From positions 62,001-126,000 of the forward strand of contig NZ_JAMQKA010000012.1 in NCBI RefSeq assembly GCF_031569985.1: a stretch of 64,000 bases of DNA, read 5' to 3'. Below are positions 34,708 through 42,915 of this stretch, one piece after another. A program made the translations under genes and the position numbers. Position 1 is the first letter of the stretch, and each line of letters opens with the position of its first letter. The notes under the pieces are model-generated. The model was given only the letters and a program-made list of their open reading frames with translations. It ran no database searches and had not been told where the DNA came from. Source of the stretch: JAMQKA01 sp031569985 (GTDB lineage Bacteria > Bacteroidota > Rhodothermia > Balneolales > Balneolaceae).

Positions 34708-36774
34708 TTAGCGTTCGATTTTAAGGAAACGGGCGTTGATGGCCACGATCACCGTGCTGAGTGACATCAGTACCGCGCCCAGCGCCGGACTCAGTATGAT
34801 GCCGTAGGTATATAGCACGCCGGCAGCCAACGGTATGGCAAAGGCGTTGTAACCGGTGGCCCACCACAGGTTCTGTACCATCTTGCGGTAGGTGGCTTTG
34901 GCCAGAGCAATCAGCGAAGCCACATCTTTGGGATTGCTCTGTGTCAGGATGATATCGCCGGTTTCCACGGCCACATCCGAGCCGGCCCCGATGGCGATAC
35001 CCACATCGGCCTGCGCAAGGGCAGGAGCATCGTTTACCCCGTCGCCGGTCATAGCCACTTTAAGTCCGCGCTGTTGCACTTCTTTTATTTTGGCCGCTTT
35101 TTCTTCCGGCAATACCTCGGCAAAGTAATCATCCAGCCCGAGCTCATTGGCCACATAGGCGGCTGTTTGACGGTTATCGCCGGTGAGCATGATACATTGA
35201 ATACCCATATCATGGAGGCTTTGAATAGCCTCGCGGGAATCTTCCCGGATACTGTCGCCAAGGGCGATCGCCCCCTGAAGTCTATCGTCAATAATGACGA
35301 ATACCACGGTTTTCCCCTGACCGGAAAGCTGCTCATACTGTTCTGTCGGGAGTTCAATATTATTTTCACGCAGGTAACCGGGGCTTACCACTTTGACCTG
35401 TTTGCCATCTATGCGACCTTCAATTCCTTTTCCTGTAATAGAGTTAAACTCTTCTACTTTCATTAACCCGTCTGTAGCTTTTACGATGCCCCGGGCAATT
35501 GGATGTTCTGAGTTCTGCTCAAGCGAGCCGGCCAGGCTCAACAGTTGCTCTTTATCGTCGAAGCCATTGAATGTCAGTACATCTGTTACGCCAAACTCAC
35601 CATGGGTAAGCGTTCCTGTTTTATCGAAGATTATGGCGCCGAGGTTACGGGCTTCCTCAAACGCGGTACGGTTGCGGATCAGGAATCCGTTTTGGGCGGC
35701 CAGGCTGGTGGAAACGGCTACGACCAGCGGGACAGCCAGTCCCAGCGCATGCGGACAGGCAATCACCATTACGGTAACAGTACGTTCCAGGGCGAAAACA
35801 AAATCTTCAGTAGTAAAGAAGATCCACGCAAAGAAGGTAAGCGCACCGGCACCTAACGCAATGATGGTCAGCCAGAATGCGGCGCGATTGGCTAGGTCCT
35901 GGGTGCGTGATTTACTTTCTTGTGCCTGCCGTACAAGATCAATGACCTGGGAGAGAAAGGAGTCTTCACCCGTTCGATTTACTTCAATAGTAAGAGATCC
36001 TTCTCCATTTAGGGATCCCCCGATTACTTCGTCATCCTGTTGTTTGGATACCGGCTTTGATTCGCCTGTCATCAGGGATTCATTGACCGAGCTTTTTCCT
36101 TCCAGGACCACGCCATCAGCAGGAATCTTTTCACCAGGTTTTACCAATACTTTAAATCCCTTTTGGAGCTCTTCAAGCGGGACATCTTTTGTGGACCCAT
36201 CATCTTGAACAACATGAGCTTCCGATGGCATCAATTTAGCCAGCTCTTCCAAAGCACGGGAGGCGCTCATCACCGACTTCATCTCGATGTAATGGCCGAT
36301 TAGCATGATATCCACCAGTGTGGCCAGCTCCCAGAAAAAGACCTGTCCCTCCACGGCAAACACCACCAGCGTGCTATAGACGTAGGCGGCCGTAATGGCA
36401 ATCCCGATCAGGGTCATCATCCCGGGCTGGCGATCCTTCAGCTCATCGTAGAGCCCCTTTAGAAAAGGCCAACCACCGTAAAAGAAGACGATGCTGGAGA
36501 GTACAAAGGAGATATAAATATCCCCGGTAAACCGGAGGGTATCTGCTAGTCCAAGGAATGCCTGAATCATCGGAGACAGCACCAGGATGGGCACCGTCAG
36601 CGCAATAGAAATCCAAAATCGCTTCAGGAAATCTTCGGCCATGTGGGCGTGGTGTTTAGAGTGACCACCGGATTGATTGTGTTCTTTGTGATTGTCATGC
36701 ATCTGATCATGTTCATGATGCTGATGCTCACTATGAGCGTGGTCATGATTGATATGTTCTTGATCGTGTTCCAT
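34708..36774 (-). CDS. copB: CopB-type P1B-3 copper-translocating ATPase (CPH motif)
   Basis: 688 residues. A His-rich N-terminus (residues 1-45, many HxH/HDH motifs) replaces HMA domains. Core motifs: TGES, the transmembrane CPH triad (ACPHALGLAVP, Cys about residue 340), DKTGT, SEHP and GDGVNDAPALAQA. A CPH triad with a His-rich tail defines the P1B-3 CopB class, linked to Cu(II)/Cu(I) or Ag efflux. A PII-like gene follows 12 bp downstream. It has a direct-repeat promoter with a perfect TATAAT at 36856-36889. Confidence 0.93.
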   Translation of the reverse strand: MEHDQEHINHDHAHSEHQHHEHDQMHDNHKEHNQSGGHSKHHAHMAEDFLKRFWISIALTVPILVLSPMIQAFLGLADTLRFTGDIYISFVLSSIVFFYGGWPFLKGLYDELKDRQPGMMTLIGIAITAAYVYSTLVVFAVEGQVFFWELATLVDIMLIGHYIEMKSVMSASRALEELAKLMPSEAHVVQDDGSTKDVPLEELQKGFKVLVKPGEKIPADGVVLEGKSSVNESLMTGESKPVSKQQDDEVIGGSLNGEGSLTIEVNRTGEDSFLSQVIDLVRQAQESKSRTQDLANRAAFWLTIIALGAGALTFFAWIFFTTEDFVFALERTVTVMVIACPHALGLAVPLVVAVSTSLAAQNGFLIRNRTAFEEARNLGAIIFDKTGTLTHGEFGVTDVLTFNGFDDKEQLLSLAGSLEQNSEHPIARGIVKATDGLMKVEEFNSITGKGIEGRIDGKQVKVVSPGYLRENNIELPTEQYEQLSGQGKTVVFVIIDDRLQGAIALGDSIREDSREAIQSLHDMGIQCIMLTGDNRQTAAYVANELGLDDYFAEVLPEEKAAKIKEVQQRGLKVAMTGDGVNDAPALAQADVGIAIGAGSDVAVETGDIILTQSNPKDVASLIALAKATYRKMVQNLWWATGYNAFAIPLAAGVLYTYGIILSPALGAVLMSLSTVIVAINARFLKIER

Positions 36775-36855
36775 AGTACCATCCTATTAATGTTATTTTG
36801 ACAAAATATTTTTTTAATAATGTGTGAATCCAGCTATCGCCAGTTATTCTACATC

Positions 36856-36889
36856 ATTATACAGAATAGAGGCTTAAATTAAGCTTAAA
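36856..36889 (-). promoter_or_regulatory. TTTAAG direct-repeat promoter, site 12 (copB)
   Basis: Minus strand: TTTAAG-CTTAA-TTTAAG, 11 bp, TATAAT. The best match of all twelve and the rightmost; none was seen from here to 64 kb. Confidence 0.82.
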
Positions 36890-37029
36890 TAACTGTGGAT
36901 AGGGAGAAGCTTTTTGAGAATGTCTTAGCAATGGGATAGGTAAAACAGTGTTTTTTACCAGATATGACTGAGGGAAAAAAGGTGGGATGGTACGTGAAGG
37001 CAATAAAACAAGTTAAGCATCTTTTTTAT

Positions 37030-37061
37030 TTGACTCTCGACCATGGTACAGGCCTTATATT
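37030..37061 (+). promoter_or_regulatory. MerR-type promoter P1
   Basis: TTGACT and TATATT separated by 20 bp, with a partial dyad in the spacer centred on AT (CTCGACC-AT-GGTACAG). Long 19-20 bp spacers with an internal dyad are the hallmark of MerR-family activated promoters. An almost identical element (P2) is at 41220-41251. It faces the HMA gene at 37135. The rest of the 36775-37134 gap, apart from site 12, shows nothing recognisable. Confidence 0.75.
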
Positions 37062-37134
37062 ACCGGTGAATTAGGTTTTATAAAGCCAATAAGCCTGTTT
37101 TTGAAGAACAAATTACCATGTAAAGGAGGTAAGT

Positions 37135-37479
37135 ATGAAAAAAATCGCAGCCATTCTATTGATATTAGTAGGTGCCATTGCACTCAATGCCTACGGTCAA
37201 GCAGACACTACAACGACCATACAGCAAGATAAAGCCATTACGCTTCAAATTGAGGGCATGTCTTGCGAGTTCTGTGCATGAGGGCTGAAAAGCTCACTGG
37301 AAAAGTTGGATGGCATCTCCATTCATGAGATTGATCCCAAGGAAGGTTTTGCCAAGCTGTCATTCAAACAGCCCTATATGCCCTCGGATGAAATCCTGAA
37401 AGAAACCGTAGAAAATGCCGGTTTTAAACTCACAAAGGTTCAGCGAAATAAGGAGAACGATTCTGACCAGGACTCTTGA
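37135..37479 (+). pseudogene. Secreted MerP-like HMA protein interrupted by one in-frame TGA
   Basis: A 114-codon frame with GGAGG before the ATG, a signal peptide (MKKIAAILLILVGAIALNAYGQ) and an HMA domain (LQIEGMSCEFCA then GLKSSLEKLDG). Codon 49 (37279-37281) is TGA, directly after CxxCA. The paralogue at 42580 has Tyr there (CPFCAYGLEKKL); Trp is also plausible. Everything else is intact, so this is either a very recent pseudogene or a read-through gene. Periplasmic mercury/copper binding is the family role. First gene after the MerR-type promoter P1. Confidence 0.75.
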
Positions 37480-37482
37480 GTT

Positions 37483-37914
37483 ATGTCTCTTGAATTAGTT
37501 GTATTTCTCGCAGCAATAGCGCTGCTCTTGCATACGCCCTGAGAGCTGGCCCAAACCAAAGCCCTGAGCACATGCGCTGGTAAACCATGGCCCATTCGAC
37601 TACGGAATTGTTCCATAGGTATTGTCTCGGACGTGCTATACACCGTAGGCCTGTTCTATCTAATCGGTTGGTGGCTTTCGGACTACCAGTGGCTGAGTAA
37701 GGCAGGTATTGTTCACTACAGTTTTGTGTTTCTGCTAAGTTTTCTTGGAGCCTACCTTACCGAACTCGTAGCCCAGCGACTGGGCTGGTGGCACTTTAAC
37801 CGAAAGGTGCCTCACTTCCCGAAGAGCCTGGGTGATGTGGCCGTGACCCCGGTATTGCAACTACCCGTTCTGGTAGTAATAACTTATTTGACAGCTCAAT
37901 TCATGCTTTTATAA
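37483..37914 (+). pseudogene. Polytopic membrane protein interrupted by one in-frame TGA at a Trp position
   Basis: Starts at ATG 37483, three bases after the previous stop, and runs 143 codons to 37914 except for TGA at codon 20 (37540-37542). The sequence around it is LLHTP-TGA-ELAQ; the paralogue at 42908 reads LLNVIWEFAQ with TGG GAG, so a single G-to-A change explains the stop. The rest is four helices and shared motifs (AQRLGWWHF, LGDVAVTPVLQLPVLV). A start inside the frame (GTG 37633) could give a truncated product. Paired with the HMA gene, it resembles a metal permease; the role is not established. Confidence 0.72.
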
Positions 37915-37950
37915 ATCAACAACTAATCTGAATACAAGTAAAATGATAGT

Positions 37951-38160
37951 ATGGAAAAACTGACATTCAACATTCCCGATCTGCACTGCGAAGGCTGCGC
38001 CGACCGTTCAACCAATATTTTGGAGCGGTTGGATGGCGTTCATCAGGCAAAGGTAACCTTTGACGATAAATCGGCCGAGGTTGAGTTTGATTCCGATAAA
38101 ACCTCCTTCGATGAGATGAAACAGGCTCTGGACAAAGCAAATTACACAGCCGAAAAATAA
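37951..38160 (+). CDS. CopZ/MerP-like cytoplasmic HMA metallochaperone
   Basis: 69 residues, a single ferredoxin-like HMA domain without signal peptide. The metal loop is DLHCEGCADRS (Cys about 12 and 15). It lies 3 bp before the P-type ATPase gene, to whose HMA domains it probably delivers metal. Confidence 0.88.
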   Translation: MEKLTFNIPDLHCEGCADRSTNILERLDGVHQAKVTFDDKSAEVEFDSDKTSFDEMKQALDKANYTAEK

Positions 38161-38163
38161 CCT

Positions 38164-40584
38164 ATGCAAACCCTTCAACTCCATATCGGCGGTATGGCCT
38201 GCTCATTCTGTGCCCAAAGTATCGACAAGGCTATCGGGCAGCGGGAAGGCGTTGCAACAGTCAACGTGAGCCTGGCTCACGAGCAGGTACTGATTGAGTA
38301 TGATTCGGGCGATATAAAAGAAGCGGACCTAAAACAGATTCTGCTTGATCTGGGCTATACCATCCGGGATCCCGACAAGGTCAAGGCCTTCCAGGAACAG
38401 CAACAGGAACTAAAAACGCACCGTAATCGTCTGCTGGTTGCTTCGGTGCTCACACTGGCTGCGCTCGGCATCATGTTAAAGATGTGGGCCGGTATTATGA
38501 GCTGGTGGCATCCTTACGTTACAATGATATTGGCTCTGATTACGATGTTCGGCCCGGGTTGGTATATCAAGAAAAAGGCCTGGCAGTCCCTGCGCCGGGG
38601 GATCCTCAACCAGCACAACCTGCTGGAGTTTGGCGCATTCTCGGGCTTGGTCGGCGGCATCGCCGGACTCTACAACCCCGTCTTTCCAGCCACTGAGTTT
38701 TTTGGCGTATCGGTGTTTATTACTACCTACCATATCCTGTCCGGCTGGTCAGCCAACAAGGTACGCGCCCGGGCTTCGGAGTCGGTACGCAAGCTGCTGG
38801 ACCTGCAGCCCGACACCGCCCGGAGGGTGGACGAAGAGGGAAACGAGCGGGAAGTCGAACTGGATCAATTGGAAATTGGAGATCGCGTCCGGATCCGTCC
38901 CGGCGAAAATATTCCCGTCGATGGGGAGATTCTCAAAGGGCGCTCCGGGGTGGACGAAAGCATCGTGACCGGCGAATCCATCCCGGTGGAGAAAAACAAA
39001 GGCGATGAGGTTGTGGGCGGATCCATCAATCAGACCGGGACGTTGCTTGTAAAAGTGACGGCTCTCGGTGATGATTCCTTCTTGCAGCAGATCGCCCGGC
39101 ACATTGAACAGGCCCGTGCCATGAAGCCGGGCATCATCCAATTGGTGGACCGGGTGCTCAAATATTACGTCCCGGGGGTTGTTGGTTTTGCGATTCTTTC
39201 TATCCTCATTTGGACGCTGGGCCTCTGGCTGGTAACGGGCCAGACCAACTTGCCGCGCGGCATCTTTGCCATGCTGGATGCCTTTGTGCTGGGCTATCCT
39301 TGTGCCCTCGGCATGGCCACACCGCTGGCGATGATTCGCGGCGGAGGCATGGCCGCTGACCGGGGCATCCTGATGCGCTCGGGGGAAGCCTTTCAGATCA
39401 TGAAAGATATCGAGACCGTGGTGCTGGACAAAACGGGTACGGTTACTATTGGCGAACCTAAGGTTGTGGATGTGTTTACCACCGATCAGATGCCTAAAAA
39501 TGACTTTCTCAGGCTGGCCGGAGCCGCCGAGCAGCACTCCGAACACCCGCTGGCCCAGGCCATAGTGGGACATGCCAAAACTGAAATAGAGGCTTTCCCC
39601 GAAGCCGCTGAATTCGACTCAACAACCGGGAAAGGTATCCGTGCCAATATCGAAGGGCAAACCATACTGCTGGGAAGCCTGGAGTATTTGGAGGAAGAGG
39701 GTGTGGATATACAGCTCCACTCAAACTGGATTTCCAGCCACGAAGAGCAGGGGCACACCGTTATCGGGATGGCTTCTGAGGGCCGCATGTACGGCCTGTT
39801 TGCCTTGGCCGATACGCTTAAAGAGGATGCCAACGAGACCGTCAGCCGCCTGAAGGAACAGGGAAGAGATCTTGTATTGCTCACCGGCGACAACAAGCGA
39901 ACAGCACGGGCCATCGCCGAGCAGGTGGGAATCGAGCAGATCGAAGCCCGGGTAAAACCCGACCAGAAAGCCGAACGCATCCGCAACATCCAAAAGGAAG
40001 GCAAGCGCGTGGCGATGGTCGGCGACGGCATCAACGACGCACCGGCGCTCACCCAGGCTGATGTGGGCATAGCGATCGGCACGGGAACGGACATCGCTAT
40101 CGAATCGGCCGATGTGATCCTGATGGGCGAACGGTTGTACGCCTTGGTCGAAGCCTTTGAAATCGGGGAAAACTCCTTCAAAAAAACCAAACAGAACTTG
40201 CTGCTGGCTTTCAGCTTCAACGGCATCGGGGTGCCCCTGGCTACTACCGGCTTGCTGTACCCGGTCTGGGCGATGATCGCCATGGTGGCCAGCGTGACGG
40301 CCGTACTGGCCAACTCATTCTGGGGACGGTTGATCTCCAAAACCTCTCAATACAGAGAAGAAAAGAAGGAACGGTCGATCACCTATCAGGTTCCAAACAT
40401 GCACTGCGAGCATTGTGTGGAAACGATTCGGCAGGCGCTTTCCAAGCGGTTTGATGACATCACCATCCGTACCGACTTGGATCAAAGTGAAGTAACCGTA
40501 CTATTTACCAACGGAAACATAAATGATTCCAGCTTGAGAGAAGCACTTGTGGAGATTGGTTATAAACCAGAAACAAAAAACTGA
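38164..40584 (+). CDS. Heavy-metal P1B ATPase with N- and C-terminal HMA domains and a YPC membrane motif
   Basis: 806 residues. An N-terminal HMA domain (GMACSFC, Cys13/Cys16) and an unusual second HMA at the C-terminus (NMHCEHC, about residue 743) flank the ATPase core: TGES, DKTGT (Asp422), SEHP, GDGINDAPAL. In the membrane metal site the usual CPC is replaced by Tyr378-Pro379-Cys380 (LGYPCALGMATP), so one thiolate ligand is missing. This may reflect another ion, for example Hg(II), or a coordination using HMA thiols. Part of the MerR-controlled cassette. Two stop codons in tandem (TGA TAG) end the gene. Confidence 0.9.
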   Translation: MQTLQLHIGGMACSFCAQSIDKAIGQREGVATVNVSLAHEQVLIEYDSGDIKEADLKQILLDLGYTIRDPDKVKAFQEQQQELKTHRNRLLVASVLTLAALGIMLKMWAGIMSWWHPYVTMILALITMFGPGWYIKKKAWQSLRRGILNQHNLLEFGAFSGLVGGIAGLYNPVFPATEFFGVSVFITTYHILSGWSANKVRARASESVRKLLDLQPDTARRVDEEGNEREVELDQLEIGDRVRIRPGENIPVDGEILKGRSGVDESIVTGESIPVEKNKGDEVVGGSINQTGTLLVKVTALGDDSFLQQIARHIEQARAMKPGIIQLVDRVLKYYVPGVVGFAILSILIWTLGLWLVTGQTNLPRGIFAMLDAFVLGYPCALGMATPLAMIRGGGMAADRGILMRSGEAFQIMKDIETVVLDKTGTVTIGEPKVVDVFTTDQMPKNDFLRLAGAAEQHSEHPLAQAIVGHAKTEIEAFPEAAEFDSTTGKGIRANIEGQTILLGSLEYLEEEGVDIQLHSNWISSHEEQGHTVIGMASEGRMYGLFALADTLKEDANETVSRLKEQGRDLVLLTGDNKRTARAIAEQVGIEQIEARVKPDQKAERIRNIQKEGKRVAMVGDGINDAPALTQADVGIAIGTGTDIAIESADVILMGERLYALVEAFEIGENSFKKTKQNLLLAFSFNGIGVPLATTGLLYPVWAMIAMVASVTAVLANSFWGRLISKTSQYREEKKERSITYQVPNMHCEHCVETIRQALSKRFDDITIRTDLDQSEVTVLFTNGNINDSSLREALVEIGYKPETKN

Positions 40585-40614
40585 TAGAATACCAACCTTT
40601 AACCTGCTAGGACT

Positions 40615-41199
40615 ATGATTTTTAAAAATTGGAAAAAATCGAATTTACTGCTCCCGTTATTGGGTGCATTGTTAATAGCCGGGTGCGAACAAAAATTCGT
40701 CAAAGACTGGGACGACCAGCCGCAGGATATGACCGCGGCCATGGGCGTGGTGCCCGATTCCCTGCAGGCCATGAACCTGGCACCCCTGGTGAAAGGCTAC
40801 TACAATGGAGGCGATCTCTACTTCATTCATACCGAAGCTTCTGACTCCTCCGTGGCCAATTTACTTACTGAAATGATGGGACCGCAAGTAGTCCATCTTC
40901 CGAAGTTGGTAGAGACACCAGATAGCCTGCTGGCCGATATCTATGTTTTCAAAGACGGGGTAGAAGGACATGGCCCCTTCGGGTTCCAGCCTGATATCTT
41001 TGGCTCCGTACCCGATGATCCTGGCTACAGTCCGCTACGCTCTATCCACTTGGTGCGCTGGAATGAAAATGCCGAACTCAGGGAATTGAAAACGGTTGAG
41101 GCCCTCATGGAGGCACAGTCAAATGGTGAGCTTGCGATTGAAGAGACCGGTATTGTAGTAAATATGCCTGTACTGGTCTGGCCAGGCGGACATCGGTGA
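40615..41199 (+). CDS. DUF7482-like lipoprotein
   Basis: 194 residues with a lipoprotein signal (LLPLLGALLIAGC, Cys about 24). The mature part contains YVFKDGVEGHGPFGFQPDIFGSVPDDPGYSPLRSIHLVRW (residues about 106-145) and GIVVNMPVLVWPGG, patterns I associate with DUF7482. Function unknown; such proteins are frequent in metal-resistance and phage-free accessory regions. It is the last gene before promoter P2. Confidence 0.7.
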   Translation: MIFKNWKKSNLLLPLLGALLIAGCEQKFVKDWDDQPQDMTAAMGVVPDSLQAMNLAPLVKGYYNGGDLYFIHTEASDSSVANLLTEMMGPQVVHLPKLVETPDSLLADIYVFKDGVEGHGPFGFQPDIFGSVPDDPGYSPLRSIHLVRWNENAELRELKTVEALMEAQSNGELAIEETGIVVNMPVLVWPGGHR

Positions 41200-41219
41200 T
41201 TAATAAACTCAAAAATAAT

Positions 41220-41251
41220 TTGACTCTGGGGTATGGTACAGACCTTATATT
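41220..41251 (+). promoter_or_regulatory. MerR-type promoter P2
   Basis: TTGACT, 20 bp, TATATT, with spacer half-site ATGGTACAG identical to P1 and a partial left arm CTGGGGT. It faces the MerT-like gene at 41282 and presumably drives 41282-43859, including the merR gene itself. Confidence 0.75.
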
Positions 41252-41281
41252 ACCATCGAACAACAAAGAATGTAGCTACCA

Positions 41282-41689
41282 ATGAATACTGACGACCAAA
41301 ATATTCAAACGTGGCAGCAAAAAATATCCAGTTTTTTAGCGCTGTTTACCTCAACCGGCACGTTGATTTGTTGTGCCCTTCCAGCTGCTGTGGCGGCTAT
41401 TGCAGGGGGCGCAGCCGTCACATCCATGATTTCTACGTTTCCGTGGATGGTTACCCTGTCTGGCTACAAAGTATGGATTTTTCTTGGATCCGGAATTATG
41501 CTGCTTATAAGTGGCATTCTGGTGTACCGCCCAAAAGGTAAAGTGGCATGCAGCATCACCGGAGGTCAGGGATGTGAAGTGGCTGGCCGATTTACCAAAG
41601 TTATGTTTTGGTCTTCGGTCATCATTTATAGCACCGGAGCTTTTTTTGCCTACGCACTGGTTCCAATCATGCGGTTTCTGGGGATTTAA
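41282..41689 (+). CDS. MerT/MerF-like mercury transport membrane protein
   Basis: 135 residues, three or four helices. A Cys-Cys pair sits in the first helix (GTLICCALPAAVAAI), as in MerT and MerF, and further Cys lie in a loop (KVACSITGGQGCEVAGR). In MerT/F the vicinal Cys pair accepts Hg(II) from periplasmic MerP and passes it inward. Position behind a MerR-type promoter and beside MerP-like genes supports this. I see only motif-level similarity, so the assignment is tentative. Confidence 0.65.
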   Translation: MNTDDQNIQTWQQKISSFLALFTSTGTLICCALPAAVAAIAGGAAVTSMISTFPWMVTLSGYKVWIFLGSGIMLLISGILVYRPKGKVACSITGGQGCEVAGRFTKVMFWSSVIIYSTGAFFAYALVPIMRFLGI

Positions 41690-41698
41690 ATTTTAACG

Positions 41699-42550
41699 AT
41701 GAAAAATAATCACAATAGCTTTATGAACTTTTCGATGTTCAATAGAATTTCCAGCTTATCTATTAAAAGTCTGCTGTTACTAGCTCTCTTCAGTCTGGGT
41801 AGTATTTCAACCACTCAAGCCCATGAGCCTATTTTTGGAATCGGCCCGCGAACTATCTGGCAATATGGCGTTGGTTTTGAAGTGGGATTGAACATTCAGC
41901 ACTATACGCGTCAGGCCCTGTACGAAATGGATTATCATGGAATTTACGGAATAACCGCGGATTGGGCAGTGAGTTTGAGTACCCATCAACCCTTGAACGG
42001 GCATGGAGCAAACGGCTTGAGTTTCGGCAATCTGGGCATCAGTTCCAAGTATCGGTTCTTTCGAAACGACGTGGCAGGAGGGGTATATCATGCGGCCGTT
42101 TTAGGAGGTGTCGAACTACCCACCGGTGACAATAATATAAGTCCCAATACTACGGATGTTTTTGCCGGCCTTTCAGGGGCTTATGAAGGACGACGCTGGC
42201 TAATGTTTGCTACCGGCCGATATAGACTTAATACAAACGTCAATGGAATAGAACGCGGAAATGCTTTTTTATATGACTTGGCCCTCGGCGTGCGTCCCGT
42301 GCTTACAGACTACTATGAACCCGACGTGGTGTTGATGGCGGAGTTGAATGGACAGGTATTTGGTGCTAACAAACGAAACGGTACCGTGATCCAAAACTCA
42401 GAGGGAGGTCGTCTTTTTGCCGGCTTCGGAGCTTGGATCACTTATCGAAACTGGGCCGTCAAGCCGGGCCTGCAAGTGCCTGTAGTTGATAATATTGGGC
42501 GTGAAAGCCCGGTTCCCCGATTCACCTTCGCCGTAGAATTTCACATTTAA
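41699..42550 (+). CDS. Outer-membrane transporter-like beta-barrel
   Basis: 283 residues. After a signal peptide ending near TTQAHEPIFG the chain is rich in alternating strands (LSFGNLGISSKYRFFR, DLALGVRPVLTD, AWITYRNWAVKPGLQVP) and ends in FAVEFHI, as expected for outer-membrane proteins of the MetA-phenol-degradation/transporter group. It could be the outer-membrane pore for metal movement by the neighbouring HMA and MerT-like proteins; this is inferred from position only. Confidence 0.65.
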   Translation: MKNNHNSFMNFSMFNRISSLSIKSLLLLALFSLGSISTTQAHEPIFGIGPRTIWQYGVGFEVGLNIQHYTRQALYEMDYHGIYGITADWAVSLSTHQPLNGHGANGLSFGNLGISSKYRFFRNDVAGGVYHAAVLGGVELPTGDNNISPNTTDVFAGLSGAYEGRRWLMFATGRYRLNTNVNGIERGNAFLYDLALGVRPVLTDYYEPDVVLMAELNGQVFGANKRNGTVIQNSEGGRLFAGFGAWITYRNWAVKPGLQVPVVDNIGRESPVPRFTFAVEFHI

Positions 42551-42579
42551 TCCAACATAAATCTTAAAGTACGATCATT

Positions 42580-42915
42580 ATGAAACGTTTAACCATTACT
42601 GGCTTGGTCCTTGGTTTACTGTTTATGCTGTCAGCCGCTGATCAGGCTCACGCACAAAAGAAAATTAAGAATCCTGATATTGTAGTCGGAGTGGACGGGC
42701 TGGCTTGTCCATTCTGCGCTTACGGTCTGGAGAAGAAATTGAAAAAGTTGGATAGCGTGGAAGATATCTATGTAAATATTGACGAAGGTATCACAGATAT
42801 CAAACTAAAAGAGAATACAACCCTCGATAAAAGTGAGCTCACAAAAGCAGTAGAGAAAGCGGGATTCACGGTACGAGATATCACGTATCCCAATAGAAAA
42901 GAATCCAATGAGTAA
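42580..42915 (+). CDS. Secreted MerP-like HMA protein (intact paralogue)
   Basis: 111 residues: signal peptide (MKRLTITGLVLGLLFMLSAADQAHAQ), then an HMA domain with GLACPFCAYGLEKKLKKLD. It is the intact counterpart of the interrupted gene at 37135. It overlaps the next membrane-protein gene by 8 bp, the same gene order as in the first copy. Confidence 0.85.
   Translation: MKRLTITGLVLGLLFMLSAADQAHAQKKIKNPDIVVGVDGLACPFCAYGLEKKLKKLDSVEDIYVNIDEGITDIKLKENTTLDKSELTKAVEKAGFTVRDITYPNRKESNE

Noticed and set aside
37279..37281. Selenocysteine reading of the TGA in the HMA gene
   Set aside because: Aligned paralogues have Tyr/Trp rather than Cys. A small hairpin (GGGCT-GAAA-AGCTC) follows the TGA immediately, but its loop lies too close to the codon for a bacterial SECIS.
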